A stretch of DNA of 61,804 nt. It comes from a virus. A program made the position numbers and the translations under genes. Below the pieces are notes generated by a model, which saw only the letters and a list, made by a program, of their open reading frames with translations, was not told the origin of the DNA and ran no database searches. Location: positions 1 to 61,804 of the IMG/VR virus record IMGVR_UViG_3300012920_000040; one strand, written 5' to 3'. Positions 48,101 to 57,178 of this stretch are shown piece by piece. Within the stretch, counting starts at the first letter, position 1, and every line of letters begins with the position of its first letter.

Positions 48101-51100
48101 TTGTAAGTGCCACATCATTCTATGGTGATGGTTCTAACCTGACTGGTGTTGTTGGTCTGGTATCTGTTACCAACATTCTGTTTGTCACACCTGATGGTGA
48201 TGATAATAATGATGGTTATCTGGTATCAACTGCTAAGAGAACTGTTGGTTCTGCTCTGACAGTAGCAGAGGCATCCACAGTAATTAAAATTTCTGCTGGT
48301 GCTTATCTTGAGAACAACCCCATCATTCTGCCTGAGCAGGTTACTCTCCTTGGAGATAGTTTGAGAGAAGTATCCATTGTTCCACAGAATCCTGATGAAG
48401 ACCTCATCTATGTTGCTAATGGCAGTTATGTTGAGAACATTTCCTTCACTGGGGCATTAAATGAAGGCAAAGCAATTATTGCCTTTAATCCCAACAAACC
48501 ATCTTATGTGACACAGGGACCATACATTAGAAACTGCACAAACTTCATCTCCAACAGTATTGGTATGAAGATTGATGGTGCTCATGTAGTTGGTGACACC
48601 AGAGCAATGAATGTTGACTCCTACACTCAACTAAATCAGGGTGGTATTGGTGTTTCAATCTCAAATGAAGGTTATGCTCAGTTAGTTTCTATCTTTACCA
48701 TCTATAATGACCAGAGTATTGTTTGTACTTCTGGTGGTCAATGTGACCTGACTAACTCCAACTCTTCCTTTGGTAGATTAGGTCTGGTTGCTGATGGTAT
48801 TGGACCCACTAACTTCATTGGAACTATCACTGAGTTCCAAGCTGCTGGTCAAAATACCTTCCCAATTGATATTAGCACTGAAACAATCTCTGTATCAGAT
48901 GCAGCATATGAAAAAACTTCTGGTCTGACAACCATCACTACTCATAAGAATCATGGATTCCAAGTAGGGATGAGCATCAACCTTGCTGGTCTTGGTTTCA
49001 CCTGTCCTCCTTATCCACATACATTTAGCAGTGGTGTTGCTAATGCTATCATCAACTCTGATGTAGCAGGATACATCACTCCTCAGACTGGATCAACAGG
49101 AACATCATATGACCCAGCAACTGGTCTTCTTGTTATTGATGCTAACACAAATCATGGTTTGAGTGCTGATACCACATTCACTGCTACAACTGGAACTGGA
49201 TATGAGCCTTCAACTGGTATTCTGACTGTTGTTACCACTCTTGCTCATGGAATGTCAACTGGTGATTATGTCAAAATTGTTGAGGATTCATTGAGATTCA
49301 CTTGTGCTAAGGATGGCAATACTACAAACCATGACTATCCTAGAGCAAATGACCCAATCAATAATAAGTGGAAGCAAGTTATTGTTACCAATGCTACCAC
49401 ATTCACCATTAATGTTGGTAAGTCTTCTGACACCTCTCTTCATACTTGGGTAAGTGCTGTTGCAGATGGTATCCTGAGAGCAAATAGTCTCATTAGTATT
49501 GTTGATGGTGGCATCACATTTACATGTGCTCAGGATGGTAATACAACAAACCATGCTTATCCTAGATTTACTGACCCTGCATCAGGTAAAATCTTTGGTG
49601 TTGAGGCTGTAACAGCACAGACAATTACTGTTAATATTGGCAAGTCACCTTCTGGTGGATTGCATAATTTTGTAAGTGCTGTTGCTGATGCTGTAGTTGT
49701 AAGAAACAATCAGGCATCATATACTGCTGTTAATGGAACAACTTATGATGGTCCTACTGGTCAACTTGTCTTGGATGTTAATACAGCACATGGATTGACT
49801 GCTGCAACTTCACTGACTGCTGACAATGGCACAACATATATTCCTTCAACTGGTCTTCTGACTGTTGTTACTTCTGGTGCTCATGGATTAGCAACTGGTG
49901 ACCTGGTTAAGTTTGACAAGCAATCACTAACATTCACCTGCACATCTGATGGTAACACTGCTCAAATTGCTTATCCCAGAGCAACTGACCCAGTATTCAA
50001 TAAGTGGAAGCAAGTCACTGTAGTCAATGCCACTCAGTTCACTGTATTCATTGGTAAAACAGTAACAGGTGATTATGAACACACATTTGTTTCTGGTGCT
50101 GCTGGTGGTATTAAGAGAGCAAATAGCATGATTACTCTTACAGACAATTCTGTAAGTTTCACCTGCACCAAAGATGGTAACACTGTTGTTAAGTCATATC
50201 CTGCTTACACTGACCCTGCATCTTGCAGAATCTTAGGTGTAGAAGCAGTAACTGCTGATACTATCACAGTCAATGTTGGTCCTGCCAACTTGGCAACCTT
50301 CCCAGATAACTTTGGCAATATCTTTACTGTCAGTAAGATAAACAGTCTTACACAGTTTGAGACATTTGTTGGGTTCTCAACTATTACTCATGGTTATGAC
50401 AGTGGTGGTAATACCAACAACTTTGTCACCAGACCTTATGATGGTCAGGTTGTCTACTTTGACAGCATCTTTAACACTATCAGTGGTGTCACAATCACTA
50501 ATGGTGGCAGTGGATACACACAACCACCACAAGTTACATTCTCTGACCCATCTGAATCTTGGGGCATCAAAGCAACAGGAAATGCTGAAATTACCAATGG
50601 TAGAGTGACTGGAGTAACAATGATTTCTAATGGTAGAGGTTACACTGGAACACCTACTGTAACCATTGCTGGTGCTGCTACAGGCACACCTGATATCTTA
50701 CCTACATACTATGTGGTTAGTAGTGCTACTCCTATTTCCCAGGGTATATCTACTGTCACATTTACTGATAATGTGCCTTATGCACTTGGTGTTGGAAATA
50801 CAGTTCCATTCTTTAAGCAGAGTAGAGTATTAGCATCCAGCCAAGCATTTGAATACATTGGTTCTGGTAATACATTCCCTGATGCTCTCCCTGCTCGTGG
50901 TGGTGTTGCTATCCCAGAAAATGAAATTGTGAATAAGAATGGAGGTCTGGTCATCTTTACTTCAACTGACCAGGCAGGTAACTTCAAAATTGGTGAAGGT
51001 GTCATCATCAACCAACTTGAAGGTTCAATTACTGGTGATGCTTACAATAGAAGTCTCTTTGCCAACATTACACCTTACATTCTCGCATTAGGAGGAGATT

Positions 51101-51105
51101 CATAA
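45190..51105 (+). CDS. Giant repeat-rich fibre protein
   Basis: 1971 residues, the largest gene in the window. Fibre start (MSLLRADRVANRFNNTGPII), then about 15 short repeats TGNAGIGSLNVTGISTF (~410-945), a beta-helix domain (~995-1230: LFVTPDGDDNNDGYLVSTAK, ISAGAYLENNPIILPEQVTL, CTSGGQCDLTNSNSSFGRLG) like that in the gene at 36094, then four repeats with TCxxDGNT...YPRxTDP (~1365-1680), and a C-terminal beta domain. Probably a trimeric or solenoid fibre. The repeat blocks are prime spots for recombination and length change. Confidence 0.87.
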   Translation: MSLLRADRVANRFNNTGPIIVGPSTVHGDFTITGDLIVAGIAVTNSIQIGAALTVKDLIVQQQTNLNNLNVTGVTTAGIITGATFFGEGSNISGIVTTITSSRGIQITPGSGKGTVNIFAVDVVEAGFANVAAGATNLTGGDQGRIPYQINPGETGFSATGNVGEILLSGGTGSPTWSSLAAINVAYADSAGISTDIFGGSAGRIVYQAGIDQTDFVPVGATGRILQANGSSSPSWLDARVGLSVSFAKFAGVSTNVTGGIASVTHLSVGENGSGIATFFGPIQGVDINLTGVTTTTTLQVSSAATIPSLTLSTGPGVGVTAILDEDDLASDRADALATQQSIKKYVDDQVTAQDLDGTTDDGIFAVDLDSQTLDLRGDANQVYVTASGQQVNIGFTTDVTIANDLTVTGNAGIGSLSVTGISTIQTLGINGVLTTPFANITGVATVTRLNSTQNEFTDINLTGIATARMLDVTGVTSTANLRVTGLTTVTRFESTGIATFKNDIYLTSGNTFYNANLSNPNFVGVATAQRFEFDVADGPYANVTGIATIANIQSTTVNVSGVSTFSDNVGIASLNVSGISTLQTLGVTGVTTTQMLQVTGITSINNLSVTGVATFTGELDISGNIGINSAVLTGLTTISELDVSGDASITGNAGIGSLNVTGITTLSSVTVTGNAGIGSLNVTGISTFNEDIQGTDLTLSGNAGIGSLNVTGITTLSNVTVTGNAGIGSLNVTGISTFSNTTTTGNAGIGSLNVTGVSTFTGLVEVQNNLTVGGNLGISSLNVTGISTFSDITVTGNAGIGSLNVTGVSTLGVTTATSLSLNELIVAGLTTTATLNVGDLAGIGATIDGNGDAVFAGIITAAGLNITGSSGSASFSDITVSGNAGIGSLNVTGISTFTNTVTTGNAGIGSLNVTGISTFSNITVTGNAGIGSLNVTGITTLGITTISDSLYVSGIASVGTMITMYPSSGIVSATSFYGDGSNLTGVVGLVSVTNILFVTPDGDDNNDGYLVSTAKRTVGSALTVAEASTVIKISAGAYLENNPIILPEQVTLLGDSLREVSIVPQNPDEDLIYVANGSYVENISFTGALNEGKAIIAFNPNKPSYVTQGPYIRNCTNFISNSIGMKIDGAHVVGDTRAMNVDSYTQLNQGGIGVSISNEGYAQLVSIFTIYNDQSIVCTSGGQCDLTNSNSSFGRLGLVADGIGPTNFIGTITEFQAAGQNTFPIDISTETISVSDAAYEKTSGLTTITTHKNHGFQVGMSINLAGLGFTCPPYPHTFSSGVANAIINSDVAGYITPQTGSTGTSYDPATGLLVIDANTNHGLSADTTFTATTGTGYEPSTGILTVVTTLAHGMSTGDYVKIVEDSLRFTCAKDGNTTNHDYPRANDPINNKWKQVIVTNATTFTINVGKSSDTSLHTWVSAVADGILRANSLISIVDGGITFTCAQDGNTTNHAYPRFTDPASGKIFGVEAVTAQTITVNIGKSPSGGLHNFVSAVADAVVVRNNQASYTAVNGTTYDGPTGQLVLDVNTAHGLTAATSLTADNGTTYIPSTGLLTVVTSGAHGLATGDLVKFDKQSLTFTCTSDGNTAQIAYPRATDPVFNKWKQVTVVNATQFTVFIGKTVTGDYEHTFVSGAAGGIKRANSMITLTDNSVSFTCTKDGNTVVKSYPAYTDPASCRILGVEAVTADTITVNVGPANLATFPDNFGNIFTVSKINSLTQFETFVGFSTITHGYDSGGNTNNFVTRPYDGQVVYFDSIFNTISGVTITNGGSGYTQPPQVTFSDPSESWGIKATGNAEITNGRVTGVTMISNGRGYTGTPTVTIAGAATGTPDILPTYYVVSSATPISQGISTVTFTDNVPYALGVGNTVPFFKQSRVLASSQAFEYIGSGNTFPDALPARGGVAIPENEIVNKNGGLVIFTSTDQAGNFKIGEGVIINQLEGSITGDAYNRSLFANITPYILALGGDS
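46410..48010 (+). repeat. TGNAGIGSLNVTG repeat array
   Basis: The unit AATGCTGGTATTGGTAGTCT and close variants recurs about every 75-120 bases from 46420 to 47995. The densest part is 47143-47620. Units encode TGNAGIGSLNVTGISTFSNI. Confidence 0.9.
49190..50300 (+). repeat. Four-fold TCxxDGNT repeat
   Basis: Repeats at about 49300, 49525, 49940 and 50160, each encoding F-T-C-x-x-D-G-N-T and, about six residues on, YPR/YPA before a DP step. They come as two pairs about 640 bases apart. Confidence 0.8.
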
Positions 51106-51106
51106 A

Positions 51107-51457
51107 ATGGCACTAGCCCTTAACAATTATCAGACAATCACTGGTATTGTCACAGCAAACACTGAAAATGTTGGTATTTACACAGCACCAACTGGTTATA
51201 GTGCTATTGTCCTTTTAGCACAAGCAACCAATACTGGTAGTGACACTCAAACTGTTAATTTTTCACATGTAAGATCAAGAACAGGTACTGCTGTCACCAC
51301 TGAAATTTTATTGGGATTCCCAGTTCCTAAAAATGATGCTGCTAATCTCTTAGCAGGTAAACTGGTTTTAGAGACTGGTGATTCACTTGTTATAAAATCC
51401 AGTAGCAATACTGATGTGAAATTTATCTCATCTATCCTAGAGACACTTAATCAGTAA
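51107..51457 (+). CDS. Hypothetical virion protein
   Basis: 116 residues, beta-rich: ITGIVTANTENVGIYTAPTG, SAIVLLAQATNTGSDTQTVN, LVLETGDSLVIKSSSNTDVK. Begins two bases after the giant fibre gene. A small jelly-roll-like accessory fibre protein is plausible; no family named. Confidence 0.8.
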   Translation: MALALNNYQTITGIVTANTENVGIYTAPTGYSAIVLLAQATNTGSDTQTVNFSHVRSRTGTAVTTEILLGFPVPKNDAANLLAGKLVLETGDSLVIKSSSNTDVKFISSILETLNQ

Positions 51458-51465
51458 TAGAAAAA

Positions 51466-53466
51466 ATGACAAGGTACGCCAGCAAAGACTTTAAGGACCT
51501 TAAAGTAGGTATAGATAATTTTAGTGATGGCAAAACATCACTAGAAGTGGTTGGTCGTCTTGGGGTCAACACTGACTTTGCTCAACAAGAATTTCATGTT
51601 GAGGGTTCAGCATATTTTTCAAATAGCATTGGTATTGGAACAACAGCACCAGGTGATGTTGTAGATGTTGCTAATAGAGAAAAAATTAGTGTTGGTATTG
51701 TTACTGCTAATGAATATTATGGTTCTGGTCTAGGACTGACTGGAATTACTAGTGCAGGGTCTGCAGTTAATATATTTGGTGGAGGAGCAGGACAACTTTT
51801 ATATCAAGAAGCAACTGGTATAACAACATTCTTTGAGAATGGTTCAACAGGACAAGGTTTATATTCTAGAGGACCAGGACAACCTCCACAATGGTTGCCA
51901 GTGGCACCTGCTGGTGCTATTGAGGGTATTACTTTATTTGATGAAGGATCACTTGTAGCAACAGCAGGTAGTTTTGGTGCTCTTAACATTGTAGGTAATA
52001 ATCTAAGTGTAATTGGTGTTGTAACATCTGGAGAAGTAGGTGTTGCCACAATTACTTTAGATAGTAATGTTATATTTAATACTCTTACTATCAATGGGGT
52101 AGCAACTGCTAGCACAATTACTGGTGCTGATTACTTTGGTACTGGTGATAACATCACTGGAATTGTCACCAGTTTTGCTATTAGTGGTGCAGGATTAACA
52201 TTTGCTTCAACCCAAGTATTAGGTTCACAAGGTAAGGGTGTAGTCACACTGACTGCAATTGCAACCACAGAGAATGTAAGGTCAGATACTTTATTTGTCT
52301 CTGGCATCAGCACTCTCAACAATGCCAATATCACTGGCACTGTTCAGAATGGCACATTCAATAATACAAATCTGACTGGTGTTACATCAATTGCCAATCT
52401 AGATGCAAATGATATTGATGTTGAATTTTTAAGAGTTGGCACTGCCTCAACATTTGGTAATGTAAACATCACTGGCACTGTTCAGAATGGCACATTTAAT
52501 AATACAAATCTGACTGGTGTTACCACAATTGCCTCTCTTGATGCAACACATGTTGATGCTGAAACAATATTTGTAAGTGTTGGTGGTACAATTCAAGGTG
52601 ACTTAACAGTTACTGGAACACTTACATATGATGATGTAACAGAAATTGACTCCATTGGCATTATTACTGCTAGGGATGGCATTAATATTGGCGATCCTGC
52701 ATCACCAATTGGAATTGCTGCTACTCTTACAGCAGCAGGTGGTGCAGTATTTACAGGTATTGTTACTGCTCCAAGTTATGATGGTAGTGGTATTAACTTA
52801 ACAGGTATTGTTACCTCTATTACAGCAGGTGAAAATATTTCAATTGACCAGTCTACAGGCAATGTAACTGTCACTGGATTAGCAAAAACTGATAATATTA
52901 CTGCTGACCAACTGGTTGTCATTGGTGTTTCTACACTGAGTGGTGGTGTTAATGTTGGCGGCACTGACCCCAATGTTGCAATTGGTGTTACTATTGAGAA
53001 TACTGGTAATGCACAATTTGCTGGTATTATTACAGCAACCAATTTCTATGGTGAAGGTTCTAATATCAGTGGCATTGTTACATCACTTGTTGCTGGTGAA
53101 AATATTTCAATCTCAGGTGCAACAGGTCAAGTAACAATTACTGGACTTGCTAAAACTGATAACATCAATGCTGACCAACTAACAGTTATTGGTGTATCTA
53201 CCCTTGGTGGTGGTGTTAATATTGGTGGAACAACACCCAATGTTGCCATTGGTGCTACACTTGAGAATACTGGTGATGCTCAGTTTGCTGGTATTGTTAC
53301 ATCTAAGAATCTTGTAGTGACTGAAAATGTTGCTATTGGAACTGATGCCTTAAATCCAAGTTTTGCTCTTGAGGTTAAAGGTGATGTCAACATTGATGGT
53401 CAATTAAGCAGCAATAGCAACACTGTTCCATCATTGGCAATGGTTATTGCCCTTGGTGGTTTTTGA
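51466..53466 (+). CDS. Repeat-containing tail-fibre protein
   Basis: 666 residues. N-terminus MTRYASKDFKDLKVGIDNFS, then fibre shaft sequence. Two internal duplications: NITGTVQNGTFNNTNLTGVT (copies 46 residues apart) and a ~90-residue unit starting GIVTSxxAGENISI and ending NTGxAQFAGI. The GATFFGEGSNISGIVT-type step is shared with the gene at 45190. Ends at the first copy of the 16-base late promoter module. Confidence 0.85.
   Translation: MTRYASKDFKDLKVGIDNFSDGKTSLEVVGRLGVNTDFAQQEFHVEGSAYFSNSIGIGTTAPGDVVDVANREKISVGIVTANEYYGSGLGLTGITSAGSAVNIFGGGAGQLLYQEATGITTFFENGSTGQGLYSRGPGQPPQWLPVAPAGAIEGITLFDEGSLVATAGSFGALNIVGNNLSVIGVVTSGEVGVATITLDSNVIFNTLTINGVATASTITGADYFGTGDNITGIVTSFAISGAGLTFASTQVLGSQGKGVVTLTAIATTENVRSDTLFVSGISTLNNANITGTVQNGTFNNTNLTGVTSIANLDANDIDVEFLRVGTASTFGNVNITGTVQNGTFNNTNLTGVTTIASLDATHVDAETIFVSVGGTIQGDLTVTGTLTYDDVTEIDSIGIITARDGINIGDPASPIGIAATLTAAGGAVFTGIVTAPSYDGSGINLTGIVTSITAGENISIDQSTGNVTVTGLAKTDNITADQLVVIGVSTLSGGVNVGGTDPNVAIGVTIENTGNAQFAGIITATNFYGEGSNISGIVTSLVAGENISISGATGQVTITGLAKTDNINADQLTVIGVSTLGGGVNIGGTTPNVAIGATLENTGDAQFAGIVTSKNLVVTENVAIGTDALNPSFALEVKGDVNIDGQLSSNSNTVPSLAMVIALGGF
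52320..53300 (+). repeat. Internal duplications in the 666-residue fibre
   Basis: A 138-base spaced pair (GGCACTGTTCAGAATGGCAC at about 52336 and 52474) and a ~255-280-base pair beginning near 52800 and 53075. Confidence 0.8.
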
Positions 53467-53481
53467 TAAATAACTAAAAAG
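53466..53481 (+). promoter_or_regulatory. Late promoter module (copy 1)
   Basis: ATAAATAACTAAAAAG; its first A is the last base of the upstream TGA stop. Ends 10 bases before the ATG at 53492. Confidence 0.8.
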
Positions 53482-53491
53482 TATTGATACG

Positions 53492-54019
53492 ATGGCAGAG
53501 TCATTTACAAATTCATTAACAGCAGCAGCTGGTATAGTGACTAGCAGCACTTCTGGCAGTATTGGTGCTGGTGTTACAATCATTAGTGGTATCTCTACTG
53601 CTATGGTTCAGGTTGGAGATATGGTGAACACCCAACATTTTAGGGGTGGTGCAAAAGTTGCTTATATTGATGCTGGTCAAGTAAGATGTGATAAGACATC
53701 TACAAATACTGCTGCTGCCACTGGGCAGAGAGTAGAATTTCTTGGTCCCACAACTGCTTTTACAGCAACTCAAAAGTCTATTCTTGTTGGTGGCACATTT
53801 GCTAACCTAACAAACAATAGCATTAATCTTTTTGTTGAGATTGGTATTGGCAATACCTTTGCTAATATTGCTAATGACATCCCTGTTCCTACTGGGTCTT
53901 CATTTGTTATCAGTGATGCTGGTAAGACAATCTTGAGACAAAATGAGGAGATTAGAATTTATTGTGATGCAAATCAAGCTTTAGACGCTAGTCTCAGCAT
54001 TTTAGAGGGAGTATCTTGA
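53492..54019 (+). CDS. Hypothetical fibre-associated protein
   Basis: 175 residues: MAESFTNSLTAAAGIVTSST, HFRGGAKVAYIDAGQVRCDK, and a C-terminal beta region NEEIRIYCDANQALDASLSI. Its C-terminal half resembles the 116-residue protein at 51107 in overall pattern (virion beta protein). Co-transcribed with the next gene, one base away. Confidence 0.8.
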   Translation: MAESFTNSLTAAAGIVTSSTSGSIGAGVTIISGISTAMVQVGDMVNTQHFRGGAKVAYIDAGQVRCDKTSTNTAAATGQRVEFLGPTTAFTATQKSILVGGTFANLTNNSINLFVEIGIGNTFANIANDIPVPTGSSFVISDAGKTILRQNEEIRIYCDANQALDASLSILEGVS

Positions 54020-54020
54020 T

Positions 54021-54779
54021 ATGCTAGGTAACAATGGTTATATTGGACGTTCACCTAGTGATTCAACAGTAATCGTTGCTCGCCAGGTATATCAACCCTC
54101 TGCCCCACAAACAGTTTTTGCATTTGCTGCAAAGTATCAACCAGGATATTTTGAAGTATATCTTAATGGTACAAAATTAGTCACAGGTATTGACTATAAT
54201 GCAACTGATGGAAATAACTTTTCATTAGTTGTTCCTTGTATTGCTGGTGATGTCATTGAAACAATGGCATATAAAGCATTTAACATTGGTAATATTAGAG
54301 AGGCACTTGGCAACTTTACAGTTGGCGGTGATGTTGCAGTCACTGGCAGTCTAGATGTTGTTCAAGACCTTGAAGTTCAGGGTATTACAACCATCAGTGG
54401 TATATGCACCACTTTCATCTCTGCTGTAGGTATTGCATCAGAGGGTGTTCAGGTTGGTCAGGGCATCACCAACATCAACTTCATTGGTAGTGGTAACACT
54501 TTTGCTGTCAATGGTGGAACTGTAGATGTAAAGATTGAAGGTGGTGCTGGTGTTGGTACTGCTATCAAATATACAAGTGGTGTAAAGAGTCCATTCAGTT
54601 TCATTGATGCAACCACAAAGGTGACTGAAGATATTGTGCTTGATGCCAATAATGCTGGTGCTAATGACTCTTATATTGTAGTTCAGGAACCAACTATCAT
54701 TGTTGCCACTGGTGTAGGTATGACAGTTGGTTTGGGTAAGACCCTTGTCACTGATTTATATCAACTTGGTGACCTATAA
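54021..54779 (+). CDS. Fibre protein with N-terminal attachment-type domain
   Basis: 252 residues. Begins MLGNNGYIGRSPSDSTVIVA, with QTVFAFAAKYQPGYFEVYLN GTKL-type sequence typical of small fibre N-terminal domains, then shaft repeats (VTGSLDVVQDLEVQGITTIS). It ends in the late promoter of the next gene. Confidence 0.82.
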   Translation: MLGNNGYIGRSPSDSTVIVARQVYQPSAPQTVFAFAAKYQPGYFEVYLNGTKLVTGIDYNATDGNNFSLVVPCIAGDVIETMAYKAFNIGNIREALGNFTVGGDVAVTGSLDVVQDLEVQGITTISGICTTFISAVGIASEGVQVGQGITNINFIGSGNTFAVNGGTVDVKIEGGAGVGTAIKYTSGVKSPFSFIDATTKVTEDIVLDANNAGANDSYIVVQEPTIIVATGVGMTVGLGKTLVTDLYQLGDL

Positions 54780-54791
54780 ATACCTAAAAAG
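54775..54791 (+). promoter_or_regulatory. Late promoter module (variant)
   Basis: Full TATAAATA core in ATAAATACCTAAAAAG, overlapping the upstream stop and 8 bases before the ATG at 54800. Confidence 0.8.
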
Positions 54792-54799
54792 AAGTAGAA

Positions 54800-55501
54800 A
54801 TGTCTAAGATTAATGTAAGCACTATTACTAATAGGACTGGCACTTCTGGTCCAGTGCTTTCTGGTGTGACGACTGCTACTAATGGATTTCATGTTACTAG
54901 TGGTAATATTGGAGTAGGAACTGATAATCCAGGGGTCGAATTAGATGTAATAGGAACAGCAAGATTTACTGAACAATGTACAATTGTTGATGGTGATTTA
55001 GTTATTGGTACTAATGGTCACGGTATTGACTTCTCTGCTACTGATGATGCAAGTGGTTCTACATCTGAACTCCTTGATGATTATGAAGAAGGTACTTGGA
55101 CACCATCTTTAGGTAATACTGGATATACTTACACATATGACAGTCAAATTGGTACTTATAGAAAAATTGGTAATCAAGTAACACTTTGGTATAGAATAGC
55201 GGTAAGTGCTAGATCTGGAAGTGCTAGTGGTGGCACTCCTATTGTAGTGATACCATTTACTAGTGATAACTCGTTTAACCCTACTAATTTTTTAATCCCT
55301 ACACCTACACAATATTGTCAATGGAAAGATGATATTACCGCATCAGCTGGTACTAAAACACTTTTTTCACAAGGTTTTGGAAATAATGCCAACGGATATT
55401 TTTGGATAAATGATCCAAGTATAGACAGTGGTGCTTCTCCAGCCTCCAATATGGGATCTAGTTTTCAACTTTCTGGTGTGTTTACATATACATCGACTTA
55501 A
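54800..55501 (+). CDS. Short tail-fibre/adhesin protein
   Basis: 233 residues: tag MSKINVSTITNRTGTSGPVL, shaft NIGVGTDNPGVELDVIG, junction GIDFSATDDASGSTSELLDD YEEGTWTP, and a C-terminal domain with IGTYRKIGNQVTLWYRIAV. The junction and terminal domain are typical of cyanophage receptor-binding ends. Own late promoter. Confidence 0.83.
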   Translation: MSKINVSTITNRTGTSGPVLSGVTTATNGFHVTSGNIGVGTDNPGVELDVIGTARFTEQCTIVDGDLVIGTNGHGIDFSATDDASGSTSELLDDYEEGTWTPSLGNTGYTYTYDSQIGTYRKIGNQVTLWYRIAVSARSGSASGGTPIVVIPFTSDNSFNPTNFLIPTPTQYCQWKDDITASAGTKTLFSQGFGNNANGYFWINDPSIDSGASPASNMGSSFQLSGVFTYTST

Positions 55502-55515
55502 TATATAACCATTAG

Positions 55516-55531
55516 ATAAATAACTAAAAAG
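55516..55531 (+). promoter_or_regulatory. Late promoter module (copy 2)
   Basis: ATAAATAACTAAAAAG, 7 bases before the ATG at 55539; here 14 bases after the upstream stop rather than overlapping it. Confidence 0.8.
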
Positions 55532-55538
55532 TATTGAG

Positions 55539-57155
55539 ATGTCTAAGATTCAAGTCAATGATATAGTCAATCATTATGACACTGGAGCTCCTCAGTTTCC
55601 AAAAGGAGTTGCTGTGAGTGGAGGTTCTACCATTGGTGTGGATGTAGGCACTGGTGCTAGTGTTTATTCACCATCTAATAATGTATTGACATTAGGAACT
55701 AATAATACAGAAAAACTTCGTATAGATTCTTCTGGTTTGATCGCAAATAATGGTAGAGTATCATCAAGTTATGGTTCTCCAAATCTCTTAATTTCTGGAA
55801 CAGACTCTACATTAACCTTGATGGGTGACGGTAGCACTAATAGTTCAAGTTTTACTGGAATTAAATTCCGTGTTGCTGGTGAGTCCACAGGAGATTATAC
55901 AAAGGCAGGTATTTTTTCTAGAAGAGAAGGTAGTTATAATGATCTTTCTATAATATTTGCTCTTAATACTGATGCTAATGCTAATTCAGTTGCAATATCT
56001 GATGAAAAACTTCGTATAACTTCCACTGGTGATGTTGGCATAGGAACTGATAACCCTTATAGTGCAGCAAATTATAAAAGTCTAACCTTTGATGATACGA
56101 ATGGTGGTCAAATTAGATTTAGAAATGCTGGGACTGATAAGGGTCTAATTTTTAATAATGCATCTGAGTTTCAAATATACTCATTTGCTAATACGCCTAT
56201 GGTTTTTAAATCAGCGGCAACTGAAAGTTTTCGTTTAGACACCAGTCAAAGATTTTTATCAGGATGGGGTGCTACAGCATTTGATGGTCCTAGTAATAGT
56301 CAGGATATTTCTGTAGTTGGTACATCATCTAATAATGGTATTCAAGTAGGTAGATATAATTCTGACTATGGAGCCTATGCTCTTACGATCTTTAGAAGTA
56401 GGGGAGCTAGTGTAGGTACAAACCTTCCTACATTATCTAATGATGAAGTAGGACATATTACTTGGTGGGGAGATGATGGAACGAATTGGAGAGATATAGC
56501 TGAAATTACTGGTTCTTGTGACGGTAACACAGATTCAACGAGTTCTCCTGGTAAAATTATCTTCAAGACCACTAAAGAAAATGAGATTGATTCTACTCAG
56601 GCCATGACAATCAAGGCCAATCATAATGTAGAGATTCATGATGGTAATATTGTATTTGAAACTAGTGGCAATGGTATTGACTTCTCTGCCACTGGTAATA
56701 GTACAGGAACAGTGACTTCTGAACTTCTTGATGATTATGAAGAAGGCACATTTACTCCTAATGTGACTTTTGGGGGCAATAGTGTTGGATTAACATACAG
56801 TTCTCTAAGAGGAGGTTCCTATACTAAAGTTGGTAGGTTGGTCACCTGTTATATTGCATTTGAAATTTCTAATAAAGGTTCTTCTTCTGGTAATTTAATG
56901 ATTACTGGGTTACCATTTACCTCCCTTGACCTCGTGCCAAATACTTCTATTGAAGGTGGTGGAAGTTCAGTTTATATGGCCGGTGTAACTGGTACTATTA
57001 TTGGAAATGTTATGGCGGCAGTAGTTAATACTCAATCTTATTTTGATGTTTACTATAGACCTTCTACAACTGCATCTTCTGTGAGCAGTTTTTCTAATGC
57101 TAATGCAACAAATGCATTGTCAATGAGATTTCAAATTTCATACCCCGCAGCCTAA
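55539..57155 (+). CDS. Tail-fibre/adhesin protein
   Basis: 538 residues: tag MSKIQVNDIVNHYDTGAPQF, like the previous gene; repeated EKLRI(D/T)SSG shaft motifs (NTEKLRIDSSGLIANNGR); junction GNGIDFSATGNSTGTVTSEL then LLDDYEEGTFTPNVTFGG; C-terminal variable domain. The junction is shared with the previous gene while the ends differ, as expected of exchangeable receptor-binding tips. Confidence 0.84.
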   Translation: MSKIQVNDIVNHYDTGAPQFPKGVAVSGGSTIGVDVGTGASVYSPSNNVLTLGTNNTEKLRIDSSGLIANNGRVSSSYGSPNLLISGTDSTLTLMGDGSTNSSSFTGIKFRVAGESTGDYTKAGIFSRREGSYNDLSIIFALNTDANANSVAISDEKLRITSTGDVGIGTDNPYSAANYKSLTFDDTNGGQIRFRNAGTDKGLIFNNASEFQIYSFANTPMVFKSAATESFRLDTSQRFLSGWGATAFDGPSNSQDISVVGTSSNNGIQVGRYNSDYGAYALTIFRSRGASVGTNLPTLSNDEVGHITWWGDDGTNWRDIAEITGSCDGNTDSTSSPGKIIFKTTKENEIDSTQAMTIKANHNVEIHDGNIVFETSGNGIDFSATGNSTGTVTSELLDDYEEGTFTPNVTFGGNSVGLTYSSLRGGSYTKVGRLVTCYIAFEISNKGSSSGNLMITGLPFTSLDLVPNTSIEGGGSSVYMAGVTGTIIGNVMAAVVNTQSYFDVYYRPSTTASSVSSFSNANATNALSMRFQISYPAA

Positions 57156-57170
57156 TAAATAACTAAAAAG
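57155..57170 (+). promoter_or_regulatory. Late promoter module (copy 3)
   Basis: ATAAATAACTAAAAAG overlapping the last base of the upstream TAA; 8 bases before the ATG at 57179. Confidence 0.8.
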
Positions 57171-57178
57171 TAGATAAA

